Under the pieces are notes generated by a model that was not told the origin of the DNA, ran no database searches, and was given only the letters and a program-made list of their open reading frames with translations. 64,000 bases of DNA from Natrialba magadii ATCC 43099. Its GTDB lineage: Archaea; Halobacteriota; Halobacteria; Halobacteriales; Natrialbaceae. The stretch is from NCBI RefSeq assembly GCF_000025625.1, contig NC_013924.1, positions 186,001 to 250,000 on the forward strand, written 5' to 3'. This document shows positions 36,502 through 46,417 of this stretch, piece after piece (the stretch's first letter is position 1; every line of letters starts with the position of its first letter). Position numbers and translations under genes: made by a program.

Positions 36502-37467
36502 TTAGTCGTGAATCCCCATTTCGGCGATTTGCTCTTGGTACCGATTTCGAATAGTGACCTCAGTTACCTGAGCAACATCTGCGACTTCCCGCTGGGTCTT
36601 TTTCTTATTGCAAAGGAGCGCAGCAGCGTAGATGGCAGCCGCGGCATACCCTGTTGGCGATTTCCCCGATAACATCCCTTTCTCAGCCGTCGTATCGATG
36701 ATTTCGTTGGCCTTCGATTGTACTTCATCGGGAAGTTCGAGTTCGGAACAGAAACGGGGGACGTATTTCTTGGGATCAACAGGCTGCATTTCAAGGCCCA
36801 GTTCCTTCGAGATGTATCGGTACGTGCGGCCGATCTCCATCCGTTCAACCCGTGAGACGGCGGCAATTTCATCGAGCGATCGTGGAATCCCTTCCATCCG
36901 ACAGGCCGCATACAGCGTACTCGTGGCCACACCCTCGATTGAGCGTCCTCGGATAAGGTCTTCCTCGAGTGCACGTCGATAGAGGACGCTTGCGACTTCG
37001 CGAACAGAGCGGGGAACGCCCATGGCAGAGGCCATCCGGTCGGTCTCAGAGAGCGCAAACTGGAGGTTGCGCTCGCCAGCGTCCTTTGTTCGGATCCGCT
37101 CTTGCCATTTCCGCAGCCGATTCATCTGGCTGCGTTTCTCCGAGGAAAGAGACCGACCGTAGGCGTCCTGGTTTTTCCAGTCGATTGTCGTGGTCAGTCC
37201 CTTATCGTGCATCGTCTGGGTCGTCGGCGCACCAACGCGCGATTTGCTGTCACGTTCAGCCGCGTTGAACGCCCGCCATTCTGGCCCTCGATCGATAGCC
37301 TCCTCTTCTAAAATCAGTCCGCAGTCCTCGCAACTGATTTCGCTCCCATCAGCGCTCCTCGCAAGCGTTGTTGAATCACATTCAGGGCAGCTTCGAACAC
37401 CCTCTTGTTCAGAGGTTTCTTGCCCTGTTTCAGTATCGCGCTCTTTCTGCTGGGGCAGGCGTTCCAT
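36502..37467 (-). CDS. tfb: Transcription initiation factor TFB
   Basis: 321 residues, full length. N-terminal zinc ribbon: [12 protein letters not shown] and [14 protein letters not shown]-finger/linker region around [19 protein letters not shown]. Two cyclin folds follow (about 125-215 and 220-310), with [20 protein letters not shown] and [15 protein letters not shown]. The C-terminal helix-turn-helix ([20 protein letters not shown]) binds the BRE. Haloarchaea carry many TFB paralogues with overlapping roles; this one stands alone in an accessory region. Confidence 0.95.
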   Translation of the reverse strand: MERLPQQKERDTETGQETSEQEGVRSCPECDSTTLARSADGSEISCEDCGLILEEEAIDRGPEWRAFNAAERDSKSRVGAPTTQTMHDKGLTTTIDWKNQDAYGRSLSSEKRSQMNRLRKWQERIRTKDAGERNLQFALSETDRMASAMGVPRSVREVASVLYRRALEEDLIRGRSIEGVATSTLYAACRMEGIPRSLDEIAAVSRVERMEIGRTYRYISKELGLEMQPVDPKKYVPRFCSELELPDEVQSKANEIIDTTAEKGMLSGKSPTGYAAAAIYAAALLCNKKKTQREVADVAQVTEVTIRNRYQEQIAEMGIHD

Positions 37468-37695
37468 TACCTAGAATAATGTGCTCTGTCGGGTTAAACG
37501 CTGGGTACAATACTGAGACAAGAATTATGCGAAATTCCGGCGTTTTAACAGCCGTAAAACGTGAAATGACCGGAACAGGCAGATGAGTGGGTCAGTGGGG
37601 TGTGGGTGATCGGGCACCAGCAAAAAGAGAGCACTCGTTTGGTTATGTATGCGAGGAAGGTATCGGAGAAATGCTGCCAGTGAGTGTCTCCTGCA

Positions 37696-37968
37696 TTACA
37701 CACCTTCCTTGTCAGCATTACGGGCTGCTGTCCAGCCTCGATGGAAAACAGCAAGCTGAGTGCTCGAGTCAAAGGCGGTCCCACTTGGTTCGTGGACGAA
37801 CACCCGCTTGCCAGGGACTGGTGTCACCAGATCGTTATCGACAAGTTCGGTAACGAGCTTTCGGGCGGCTGTGTCGCCGATATCTGCTGTCACGACGCGA
37901 GTTGCATCCCGATCATGGGCAACGAGTCTGGCTTCGAACCGTCTGGCTTTGTTGAAACCCACAATCAC
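37696..37968 (-). CDS. Small haloarchaeal protein, 5' end replaced by cassette E
   Basis: 90 residues as read. RRFEARLVAHDRDATRVVTA, ELVDNDLVTPVPGKRVFVHE, and FDSSTQLAVFHRGWTAAR read like a conserved haloarchaeal family with a winged-helix-like outline; the function is unknown. Codons before RRF (from 37945 upward) belong to the inverted repeat of cassette E, so the native start is lost and ATG 37968 is accidental. The region 37468-37695 has no gene. Confidence 0.55.
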   Translation of the reverse strand: MIVGFNKARRFEARLVAHDRDATRVVTADIGDTAARKLVTELVDNDLVTPVPGKRVFVHEPSGTAFDSSTQLAVFHRGWTAARNADKEGV

Positions 37969-38461
37969 TGATAGTTAGGGATGGTCGTGCTGAATACAGA
38001 GCATTAGTGCAGCACGGCCGCATCGCTTGTTTCCCACGTTAATCAACGAACAAGAATTCAATCGACTTGTAAAAGTGTCGGTCACTCGTTAAGAAAGAGT
38101 AGATAATATGCCATCATCATTCCAAGAAACGCTCCACCGAACACAACAAACCCAACGGCTGTTCCAAGATATCCTCCACCAAAGACAGTGCCAGCCGCGT
38201 TTGCAAGCCATCCTGCGATAACGAGTGTAAGTAGCAAGTATGCGATATTTGCTAACCAACGTAGAGACTCTAAGAGATTTTCAATTAACACTTGTTTCGT
38301 GATATCCATAAACTGGTCTATGACTCTACAAAATATGATTCTTCTGGTTCCAATCTGTACTGCCGATCATATACTCACAAATCAATCCAGAGTCCGTACC
38401 ACACTCGCGCCCTGTATTCAGCACGACAATCCTATCACGTTCTGAGGGTTTCAACAGAGCC
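37945..38461. mobile_element. Passenger-gene cassette E (517 bp)
   Basis: The left end starts GGCTTTGTTGAAACCCAC at 37945, with GTCGTGCTGAATACAGAGC inside. The right end, read inward from 38461, starts GGCTCTGTTGAAACCCTC with GTCGTGCTGAATACAGGGC. Similarity between the ends extends about 60 bp or more. Flanks AACCGTCT / AATTGTGA do not match. The single gene inside is the membrane protein at 38082. Confidence 0.7.
38082..38309 (-). CDS. Small two-TM membrane protein, passenger of cassette E
   Basis: 75 residues. Two membrane helices (about 18-37 and 49-72) with a Gly-rich turn (GTVFGGGYLGTAVG). The coding sequence is more AT-rich than the chromosomal-type genes around it. No family recognised. 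Its position inside the cassette parallels the membrane protein in cassette F. Confidence 0.65.
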   Translation of the reverse strand: MDITKQVLIENLLESLRWLANIAYLLLTLVIAGWLANAAGTVFGGGYLGTAVGFVVFGGAFLGMMMAYYLLFLNE

Positions 38462-38616
38462 AATTGTGAGTTGATTACTTGTTGTACTCATCTCTTGCAA
38501 AACTCTATAAGCGAAAGCCCGGAAGCGAAGCGGCCTATGGCCGTGAGCAGCCCGGAACGTGGAGGTGGTGGGTGGTGGCGGTGATCGTACCTACCAGCAA
38601 AAAAGGGCATGACCGG

Positions 38617-39480
38617 CTATTCCCACCACGTCTCCCGCGCTGGGAACCGGACTTCCGACCACCGAGTGAGCGCGATTGAACACCGACCGTTGTACCAGTT
38701 CTTCGCCGCAGCCCTGAACCGCACCCGTTCGCCCTCGTCGACCAGCGGCTGTCTGCTCTTCCGCCAGACCGTGAACTTCGTTCGCCCCGTCTCGTCCGCA
38801 AGCAGCCCAACCTGTTGTTGACTCGAACAGGCTGGCTCCCACAGTTCGATCACACGACCTTCAACGCTGACCTCGCCGCGATTGATCTCCTCGAGTTTCC
38901 CAATCGGTACGATCGTCCCTGCCTCGTGGAGCAGCTCCTCTTTCGTCTCCATCACAGCCTCGAACAACTCTGTTCCGTCGAGAACGCGACTGGCGATCCG
39001 CTTCGCGATGACCGCCCGACTGTAGCCACCCCGGACGTTGTCAGCCAACCGCTGTGCCTGTTGATTGACTTCCGCCAACTGCTCGCACTCGAGTTGCTCA
39101 CGGGGATCGCTTCGAGATACCGACCGGCGCTGTTCACGGCGCATCGCTTCGACTTCCTGCCGGGTTCGTCGTGCCCGCCCATTCTGTTGACCGAACTCGG
39201 CCTGGGCACTGATGCGCTCGAGTTCCTCCTCTCTGGCCCGGATGCGCTCTTCCTGAGCCAGGGTCGCACCGTAGATTCGCTCGTCGCTCGTGTCGACGAT
39301 CCCATCAGGGTGGTTCGCATCCACCTTCGCCTGGATTTCCATCTCGACCGTTGCCCGGAACTCCGGGATTTCGTCGACGATGTACTCTGCATCGGAATCG
39401 TGCTCCGCTCGAGTGTCCGCCTGTTCGTATGCCTGTTCATCGACCGAAACGACCTTACTGACTGAATTCTTAGTAGACAT
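38617..39480 (-). CDS. OB-fold DNA-binding protein, RPA-like
   Basis: 287 residues. The N-terminal about 190 residues are helical and charged, with likely coiled coil (LAQEERIRAREEELERISAQ). The C-terminal OB fold (about 198-285) has VEGRVIELWEPACSSQQQVG, GRTKFTVWRKSRQPLVDEGE and NWYNGRCSIALTRWSEVRF, as in archaeal replication protein A relatives. Such single-OB proteins are common on haloarchaeal plasmids. Single-stranded DNA binding is inferred. Confidence 0.75.
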   Translation of the reverse strand: MSTKNSVSKVVSVDEQAYEQADTRAEHDSDAEYIVDEIPEFRATVEMEIQAKVDANHPDGIVDTSDERIYGATLAQEERIRAREEELERISAQAEFGQQNGRARRTRQEVEAMRREQRRSVSRSDPREQLECEQLAEVNQQAQRLADNVRGGYSRAVIAKRIASRVLDGTELFEAVMETKEELLHEAGTIVPIGKLEEINRGEVSVEGRVIELWEPACSSQQQVGLLADETGRTKFTVWRKSRQPLVDEGERVRFRAAAKNWYNGRCSIALTRWSEVRFPARETWWE

Positions 39481-39579
39481 TGGAATTCTAACTTCCGAAG
39501 GCGCTCACTCGGCGTCTTCTTCTGACACCACGACTCTCCAGCCGTGGCTCTCGACATCGACCGACTCATTCACCATGTG

Positions 39580-39720
39580 CGCTCTCGCTCGCGCCCCACA
39601 GGGACGCGAGCGAAGGCGCGACCATCGGGGAGCGCCTCGAGGCGAACGGTGAACGGAGTGAGCCGTGAGCAAGCGGAGGGCGGCAGCGACGAGCGGGGCG
39701 GGCCGCAACCGTAGATCAGT
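39580..39720. repeat. GC-rich palindromic repeat region
   Basis: CTCTCGCTCGCG and CGCGAGCGAAGG form an imperfect hairpin near 39587-39617, followed by GAACGGAGTGAGCCGTGAGC and GCGACGAGCGGGG. These are the same kind of words as in the 56-bp repeats at 13905. It resembles the REP-like repeats seen between haloarchaeal genes. Confidence 0.4.
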
Positions 39721-39743
39721 CAACCAACTCAACTAGTATCCAG

Positions 39744-40052
39744 TCAGGGCTCCTCGAGGAACGACCGGGCTCGCTGTACGTAGCTGTTCACGTCCCAGCT
39801 GCGGGCAGCGCTGATCTCGTCGAGGTGCATCTGAGCATCAGCAACTGATAACCGCTCAGTTCGAACGAGGACAGAGAGCAAGGTTTGCGTAGTCACAAGC
39901 CGGGTATCGGCGAGCGACGCGTGAATCAAACCGAGTTGGTTGAACTCATCGCAGAGACACAGTGCAGCGTCAAGTTCGTTCGCGAGGGTGACAGCAGCGT
40001 TCTCGCCGTCGTCAAGCGGAAACTCGGCATCGAGGTCGACCGACTATGTCTC
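39744..40052 (-). pseudogene. PIN-domain (DUF3368-like) toxin, 5' truncated
   Basis: From 40052 down the frame reads DAEFPLDDGENAAVTLANEL, CLCDEFNQLGLIHASLADTR, then DEISAARSWDVNSYVQRARS. This is the second half of the haloarchaeal PIN-type family with C-terminal SYVQRA. An in-frame TAG lies just upstream and the N-terminal catalytic Asp is missing. The internal ATG gives only 61 codons. Non-functional. Confidence 0.65.
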
Positions 40053-40169
40053 GAAAGAATCATTTTTAACGCCGAGAGGACGGAACGTCGTTGTTCGACG
40101 GACTGCGGGACGCGAGAGAACAAGGTCGCGAGTGTGAGAAGACGATCCGGGAGAGGAGCCGCGTGTCGA

Positions 40170-40476
40170 AAGCATCGAGGAGTCGCTCTCCGACACACGC
40201 GAGGAACTGGCAAAGGCGAGTGCCGAAACCGACGCGACGTCCAAACCAAACTCGGCCACCATCGACGACCTTTCGGAACGAGCGTTACAGGTGGACCGCG
40301 TCGCTATGGCCCTCTCGGAACTCGACCACGCGTGCGACGTGTTGCGGCCGGAGCTGGATTCTGAGGCTGTCGCGTCAACAGCCGTTTTCCCGGACGAAGC
40401 CCGAGCCAAGGGCGACAACGTGACGACGCCACCGGATGCAGGCGACCGCCTGTCAACACGCCTTTCCCGAACGTGA
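40170..40476 (+). pseudogene. Degraded gene of unknown family
   Basis: Translation gives SIEESLSDTREELAKASAET, then IDDLSERALQVDRVAMALSE, ending at TGA 40474. The acidic composition and codon use are those of a real haloarchaeal protein, but there is no start, the upstream frame is broken, and 40477-40703 shows only more fragments. Confidence 0.4.
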
Positions 40477-40703
40477 GGTGGCGATCCTGGTGTCGCCGGC
40501 AGGCGAGTGAAACGTGGAGTGGTCGAAGGAGTGGCCCCAGGAGATGCTCTGGCAGAAGTTCTGCGCTGAGATCAGCAACGCCGACAGAGAAGACGCGTTC
40601 GAGTTATAATGCGTGGTCAGAGACGCAGCGCGAGAACGGTGTGGAGTCGGTGCTTGCCGTCTCTCTCCCGTTTATCACTGTCCGAATTCGAGACCGGGCC
40701 GCC

Positions 40704-42671
40704 TTACTCGTCGTCCGCCACCGGATCGATCCGAGGCAGGTCATCCGCCGGTTCGAATCCGAAGACCTCGCCGTAGAACGCGAGTTCCGATTCTGTGGCA
40801 CGCTTGCGAGAGTCCGCCCGGCGGAAGCCGTGGCGCTCATCGTCGAACACGAGCAACGAGTGCGGAACGTCGTTTGCGGTGAGGGCGTCGACCATCGCCT
40901 CCGCCTGCGAGAGCGGGACCACGGGATCGTCCTCACCCTGCAACAGGAGCACAGGTGCGTCGATGCGATCGGCGTGTTCGACGGGCGAGCGCTCGCGGTA
41001 GGTGTCCGCCGCCTCGGGATACGACCCGACCAGTTGATCGAGATAGCGTGACTCGAATTTGTGCGTTAGTTCCGCGAGGCGAGCGAGATCCGCGACGCCG
41101 AAGTAACTGGCACCGGCGTCGAACGCGTCGTGGAACGCGAGCGCCGCCAGCACGACGAACCCGCCGGCGCTCCCGCCGCGGACGGCCAGCCGATCGGGAT
41201 CGGCCCGACCCGTTTCGGCCAGGTGGACCGCAGCGTCAACCGTGTCTTCGACATCGGTGATACCCCACTCGCCGTAGAGCGCCTCCCGATACGCCCGACC
41301 GTACCCCGTCGATCCGCGGTAGTTGACGTCCGCGACGGCGAATCCACGGGAGGTGAAGTACTGGATCGTGAGATTCAGCGCCGGAGTCGTCGCGCCGGTC
41401 GGCCCGCCGTGAGCGAACACCACCAGCGGCGGGCGTTCGTCCGACGGCGCCTCAACCTCTGGATTCGTCGGCGGGTAGACGTACGCGTGGGACACGTCGC
41501 CGTCGCGGGTCTCGTAGCTGACGTGCTCCGGCGTCGCCAGGTACGCGTCGTCCACCTCGAGCGCCGTGCTCCGGCGAACGACCTCCGGATCGTCTCCGGG
41601 CGTCCACCGGACAACGCACGTGGGTGTCCGCGGGCCGCCGGCGATGAAGGTCATCGTCTCGCCGTTCGACCTGACGCGTGGGGAGACGGTCTCGAAGGGC
41701 AGGTCCGCTACCTTCCGATCCCCTCCCTCAAGAAGTTCCACCCGTTGAGTCCCGTCTTCGGTGGCAACGGCGACGATCGTTCCGTCGTCGAGGACGGAGA
41801 ACGTCGCCATCCCGAACTGCCAGAGTGGAGCCCCGTACTCGGCGGTGCGTTCGAGCACCGGTTCGGGGGAGCTTCCGTCGAGGGGAACGCGGTAGAGGTT
41901 CCACCAGCCGCTCCGATCGGAGGCCACGTACAGGTCGCCGTCGGGAGCCCAGGTCGGCTGAAAAACCGCCTCCGAGTCCCCGCCGAGAACCACGCGTTCG
42001 TCAACGAGGGCTCCGTCGTCCATCACTGTCGCGACGTGTAACTCGGTGCCATCCCAGGGCATTCGCGGGTGATCCCACGTGAGCCAGGCGAGTCGATCGC
42101 CGTCGGGCGAGAGTCGCGGCGCGGCGTAGAAGTCATGCCCCGATGCAATCACCGCCGGCTCGTCGCTTCCGTCCGCCGCAAGCCGAACCAGCGCGTTCGT
42201 CGGCTCCTCGGCGCCGTCCTCGTCAGCCGTCACATCGTGGTTCTCCCTGACGCAGTAGACGTGGCGACCGTCCGAGGCCACCTCGAAGTCGGCGTATCGC
42301 AGTCCTCGCTCGCTTTCCGGTGCGGGTGTGATGGCGACCGGGTCGCCATCCGGGGGCTGGCGGTAGACGCGCTGATCGTCAAACGCCGTGAAGAACACGG
42401 TGCCGTCGTGGACCGTGAAATCGCCGCCTCCGTACTCGTGGACCAGCGTGCGAACGTTGACTCCGTCGGGTGTGACGCCCTCGATCCCCTCGCCATCGTG
42501 TCGAACGATGACGCCGCGACCGTCCTCTGTCGGGCGCTCTTCGCGCCAGTACACCTCATCACCGTCGACTGCGACGTGCCCGAACGTGCGAGCATCGCTC
42601 GCGACCACGTCGGCGGAAATCGGCGACGGCCAGGTCCCGTACGGTTCCGTTCGAGTTCCATCATCACTCAT
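40704..42671 (-). CDS. Prolyl oligopeptidase family (S9) peptidase
   Basis: About 655 residues. The N-terminal beta-propeller (to about 395) contains repeats such as AAPRLSPDGDRLAWLTWDHP. The alpha/beta hydrolase domain has the nucleophile in AVRGGSAGGFVV (about residue 495), the Asp in LLLQGEDDPVVP, and the His in DDERHGFRRAD. It is probably a cytoplasmic acylaminoacyl- or oligopeptidase, since no signal peptide is visible. Start MSDDGTRTEP; ATG 42710 would add 13 residues. It is divergent from the metallo-beta-lactamase-fold gene. Confidence 0.9.
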   Translation of the reverse strand: MSDDGTRTEPYGTWPSPISADVVASDARTFGHVAVDGDEVYWREERPTEDGRGVIVRHDGEGIEGVTPDGVNVRTLVHEYGGGDFTVHDGTVFFTAFDDQRVYRQPPDGDPVAITPAPESERGLRYADFEVASDGRHVYCVRENHDVTADEDGAEEPTNALVRLAADGSDEPAVIASGHDFYAAPRLSPDGDRLAWLTWDHPRMPWDGTELHVATVMDDGALVDERVVLGGDSEAVFQPTWAPDGDLYVASDRSGWWNLYRVPLDGSSPEPVLERTAEYGAPLWQFGMATFSVLDDGTIVAVATEDGTQRVELLEGGDRKVADLPFETVSPRVRSNGETMTFIAGGPRTPTCVVRWTPGDDPEVVRRSTALEVDDAYLATPEHVSYETRDGDVSHAYVYPPTNPEVEAPSDERPPLVVFAHGGPTGATTPALNLTIQYFTSRGFAVADVNYRGSTGYGRAYREALYGEWGITDVEDTVDAAVHLAETGRADPDRLAVRGGSAGGFVVLAALAFHDAFDAGASYFGVADLARLAELTHKFESRYLDQLVGSYPEAADTYRERSPVEHADRIDAPVLLLQGEDDPVVPLSQAEAMVDALTANDVPHSLLVFDDERHGFRRADSRKRATESELAFYGEVFGFEPADDLPRIDPVADDE

Positions 42672-42964
42672 GTGGGTCGCCTCTCGTTGCCCAACGAAAT
42701 ATTGATTCATAAAGGTGAGTTCTCCGGTGATCGACCGTCCTGAGGAGGCGAGTCGAACAATTTGTCACTCTCTATCCGAGTTCCCTCCTGCAGTTGTTCT
42801 CTCCGAGACGATATCGGTGCTGCGGCGTGGGATCTGCAGGATTGAAATCGGAACTCGATTGATTCACACCCGCATGCATCGATGATCGGTCGGTTGTGTG
42901 TATCCAATCTGTCTAACACAAAACTGAAATTCATGCAGTGGTGAATTGAAACAGTCCACCACGT

Positions 42965-44602
42965 ATGCGTGTCTCCTACCAACATGCGAACGTTCACAGC
43001 GGTAACGAATCGACGCTCCTGCGCTTCACCACAGAGGATGGCACGCGTGCGTGTGTTCTCGTCGATGCTGGCGACAATGTCGACGTCGAATCCATGCTCG
43101 GCGACGACGAGTACCTGAACGCAATTTTGCTCACTCACGCCCACATTGATCACTACCAAACACTCGCGAGAAACGTTCACCACAGCGCTTCGATATACAC
43201 CTCACCTGCAACGGCGACAGTCCTCGAGCAGTCGTTACCCGAAGCCCAGAAGGACAACAACCTCGGCGATATCTCGGTTGCACTCGACGCTCTCGAACCG
43301 ATCGACGACTGGACGTCGATCCTCTCCACACTCGAGGTCCGACCGGTTGCAGCTGGACACACCCCTGGTGCTGCCGGATTCATACTCAGATTTCGCGACG
43401 AGAACTCGAGTGACGACCCTCTCAGCGGCGAACAACACCTCCTCGTCACCGGCGATTTCACGACGCGACCGTGTGCCGGGTATCCTGGACTCGAGACCGC
43501 GTACCCGTTCGATATCGACTGTGTGTTGCTAAACGTCTCGAACGACGATTCGTACACGGCCGCACTCAACGAGTCACTCGAGACGGTACTCGAGCGTGCG
43601 TTCGCCGGTTCGAGAGTCGTGGTCGCAACGAGTTCGCTCACCGGCGTACACTACGCGACGCTCCTCGCTCGCGTTGCAACGGAACTCGAGCGCGAGTTAC
43701 CGATTACCCTCGTCGGGCAGGCTGCCAAACTGTACACTGCACTCGAGTACGACGAGCCATCAGTCACGCCTGTTGAAGTGTTCGAACGACCTGCGGAGGT
43801 ACTCGAGGACGGTGGCGTGACGATTACAGGCCCGGAGTCGGCGACGACTGGGAGTTCTCGGCGACTGCTCGAAACAGTTGGCGACGATCCAGGAGCGCTG
43901 TTTCTCCAACTCGCGACAGGAAACGGCGACGGTATCCCGAATACCCAGTGTACGACGCAATCGGTTCGGCTATGCAATCATCCCACACTCGAGACGATCG
44001 ACGACGTCGTCCGCTCACTCGCTCCGATCGAGGTCGTGATCAAACACGCAAGAGGCGAGACGCTCAACCGGTTTCAACGCCGCTTCGATCGGTGTTTCAC
44101 CTGGGGGACGAACGATCAGGACATCCACCGACTCTACGAAGATGGACGCTGGAACGCGCCCGGGTGGATCCCGGACACGACTGCAAGTCAGATCCGCAGA
44201 CGACACTGGGAGGCGGTACAGGAACAATCTCTCGAGGCACCTACCACACTGGATGTCAACCGGCGCGAACCGATCACTCTCGAGGCCGAAGGCGTCAACC
44301 TCGACGTCCTCGAGGAAACGTTTGTACGGACTGTGGCAGATCCATATGCGTCGACGGACTCCGATGGTGTGACAGCTGACACTGAGACGCTTCCTGCAGA
44401 AACGGAATCACTCGAAGAACAGTCGCTTGAGGCAGAACTCCTCGCTCGACTCGATGCGATCGATGCGAAACTCGAGTGTTCCGAGGAGACAGTTAGAGCT
44501 CGTGTGCTGAGTGGCGGAGAGGATGAGCAGTTCCTCCAACTGCTGGATCAGGCAGAACTCGAGGCAGGAGAGGTCATTGAATTATCGATCAAATCAGCGT
44601 AG
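42965..44602 (+). CDS. Metallo-beta-lactamase-fold hydrolase with beta-CASP-like architecture
   Basis: 545 residues. The metal-binding pattern is LTHAHIDHYQT (about 56-66), GHTPGAAGF (about 131), and VTGDFTTRP (about 161). A long insertion (about 190-400) follows, as in beta-CASP RNA-processing enzymes, though their canonical motifs are not all evident. The C-terminal tail LLARLDAIDAKLECSEETVR is an add-on that recurs as a broken copy at 51389-51576. A role in RNA or DNA processing is possible but unproven. Confidence 0.75.
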   Translation: MRVSYQHANVHSGNESTLLRFTTEDGTRACVLVDAGDNVDVESMLGDDEYLNAILLTHAHIDHYQTLARNVHHSASIYTSPATATVLEQSLPEAQKDNNLGDISVALDALEPIDDWTSILSTLEVRPVAAGHTPGAAGFILRFRDENSSDDPLSGEQHLLVTGDFTTRPCAGYPGLETAYPFDIDCVLLNVSNDDSYTAALNESLETVLERAFAGSRVVVATSSLTGVHYATLLARVATELERELPITLVGQAAKLYTALEYDEPSVTPVEVFERPAEVLEDGGVTITGPESATTGSSRRLLETVGDDPGALFLQLATGNGDGIPNTQCTTQSVRLCNHPTLETIDDVVRSLAPIEVVIKHARGETLNRFQRRFDRCFTWGTNDQDIHRLYEDGRWNAPGWIPDTTASQIRRRHWEAVQEQSLEAPTTLDVNRREPITLEAEGVNLDVLEETFVRTVADPYASTDSDGVTADTETLPAETESLEEQSLEAELLARLDAIDAKLECSEETVRARVLSGGEDEQFLQLLDQAELEAGEVIELSIKSA

Positions 44603-44751
44603 ACCGCATCGATGCCGGTATAAGTCCCGAACTGGAGTACTGCACGCTCATTGCTTGCATCCAGTTCATCAGTCTCGGCAGTCTGAATGAACTGGAGCGT
44701 GTCCTCTCGGAGCTGTGCTCGATCGCCGACGGTGATGTGAAGCGTGGTCAT
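44548..44751 (-). pseudogene. N-terminus of a haloarchaeal HTH regulator, truncated
   Basis: From ATG 44751: MTTLHITVGDRAQLREDTLQ, FIQTAETDELDASNERAVLQ, FGTY. This is the start of a common haloarchaeal regulator family in which a winged helix follows. Here the sequence degenerates within about 20 residues and runs antisense into the end of the 42965 gene, so the DNA-binding part is gone. A MITE sits about 40 bp upstream. Confidence 0.6.
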
Positions 44752-44791
44752 GTTCGGGTGTATTGGATGTGTATTGTATCTGCTGTCAATA

Positions 44792-44871
44792 TAGTAGCCA
44801 CTGCAAGTCAATACACACCTGATCGCCAGCCTGCTCGGCGATCAGTGTGTAACTAGTTGCAGTTGTTACCA
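44792..44871. mobile_element. 80-bp MITE, IS630-type (copy 3)
   Basis: TAGTAGCCACTGCAAGTC at the left, GTTGCAGTTGTTACCA at the right, TA on both sides, and the central CTGATCGCC / GGCGATCAG pair. The internal AACTAGTTGC shows the TA that is the IS630 insertion point in copy 2. Confidence 0.85.
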
Positions 44872-44991
44872 TAGTAGTCAGTCATCTCTTGCGGATGGCT
44901 TCCCTCGTTATGGTATTTCAACTTCAGGTGGTGTGCAACTGATTCAACACCTGGAAAATCCTCAATTAGATCAAAATCGAGGCACTACCGC

Positions 44992-46137
44992 CTACTCTAG
45001 AATGTCGAACACCTCGACTGCTTTGTACTCCTTCCCGCGCTCTTTGCCAGTCACTTCTTCGATGAGGCCATCCGATTCGAGGTCGTCGACGACCTTGTAG
45101 GCAGTTCGGCGTGAGACATCGAGATACCCCATGAGATCTGGTGCCTTAAAATACGGATACTGAAGTAGATGCCGAGCGAACGTGTCCGTATTCGTGCTGC
45201 CTGGGTACTCTTTCTCGTAGCGCTCTTGGAGATCGCGGAGTCGGTGCGTCCGGTCGTACGACGTCTCGGCTTGACTTCGGAGTCCTTCGAGGAAGAACGT
45301 GAGCCACTCGTCCCACGCACCGTCCTCACTCACCGCACGCATCCGCTCGACGTACTCGACTTTGTGCCGATTAAAGTACGCGCTCGGGAAGATGTATGGA
45401 CTTTCGAGGTATCCTTCGCTCGCCAAATACAGAATTATGAGTAACCGACCGAGTCGACCGTTCCCATCCGAGAAGGGGTGAACCGTCTCAAAGAAATAGT
45501 GGATGATGCCGGCGTCGACGAGCGGATGGTACTGCCCACCCATCTGAATGTACGACTCAAGTGAGTGCATGAGTCCAGTGAGCTCCTCCGGAGTCGGTGG
45601 GACGAACGGACGCTGTCCTGGCTGTGGGCTAGTGGGATGAACCATATGGTCGCGGAAGTCACCGACGACGTCACCCTCGTTTCGGACATCCTCGAGCAGC
45701 ATCGAATGGAGTTCTTTGATAAGCGAGAGCGTGATCGATGTCCCACTCTCGATTCTGTCGAGCCCGTATGTGAGGGCAGTCTCGTAATTGAGGGCCTCTT
45801 TCAGGTCTTTCTCGATTGTCGTGCCAGCCCCGCCTGCAGGGTGCTTTGTGTGGTACGCTTCGACGTCTTGATACGCGACGTCTGCCCCTTCGATACGTGC
45901 TGACTCGACGGCCTCGATACGTATGAGAGAGGTGTAGAGAACTGCGGAGAAGTCGACTGTCGAACTGATACCGTCGACACGACCGATTTGATACGCTGCA
46001 TCGGCCACCAGATCGTGTGTTTGGTCGGAGAGTTCGAGCTTCGGTTCTACTGGGAGCGGCTCCGGTGAATAGTATGGGTTCGGATGATAGGGGACGTATT
46101 TTCCCGGCGCATTATCGGGCAGCTCTTTCGTGGGCAT
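44992..46137 (-). CDS. Fic-family protein with C-terminal winged helix
   Basis: About 381 residues. The complete Fic motif HPFSDGNGRLGR is at about 217. The N-terminal part has the DUF4172-like region and VESARIEG, which fits the (S/T)xxxE(G/N) inhibitory helix that blocks ATP in class II Fic proteins. The C-terminal domain, LMGYLDVSRRTAYKVVDDLE followed by SDGLIEEVTG, is a winged helix that suggests autoregulation. The expected activity is AMP transfer to Tyr/Ser/Thr of a target protein. Start MPTKELPDN is preferred over 46281, whose leader is atypical. Confidence 0.9.
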   Translation of the reverse strand: MPTKELPDNAPGKYVPYHPNPYYSPEPLPVEPKLELSDQTHDLVADAAYQIGRVDGISSTVDFSAVLYTSLIRIEAVESARIEGADVAYQDVEAYHTKHPAGGAGTTIEKDLKEALNYETALTYGLDRIESGTSITLSLIKELHSMLLEDVRNEGDVVGDFRDHMVHPTSPQPGQRPFVPPTPEELTGLMHSLESYIQMGGQYHPLVDAGIIHYFFETVHPFSDGNGRLGRLLIILYLASEGYLESPYIFPSAYFNRHKVEYVERMRAVSEDGAWDEWLTFFLEGLRSQAETSYDRTHRLRDLQERYEKEYPGSTNTDTFARHLLQYPYFKAPDLMGYLDVSRRTAYKVVDDLESDGLIEEVTGKERGKEYKAVEVFDILE

Positions 46138-46417
46138 TTCAGTGATACCACTATCTGCTTCTATTGGTATAGTTGGTTTTATAGTAGATATACGTAGGGG
46201 CTGTGCGAACTCTATCTTGGAAGATCTACCGCGAATAGTATACGTGCGAACGCCGGAACGAGATCTATGTATAGTAATCATATAAATGGGTATACTAATA
46301 CCGAGGGGTTCTGGGCTACTGTGTTACGATAGCGCTGCTGTTGCACATTTACCGATACCCATTGACATCTTCAGGTGTCTCCTCCAGTAGGCATCTCTCG
46401 GTTGTTCTCAACATGTG

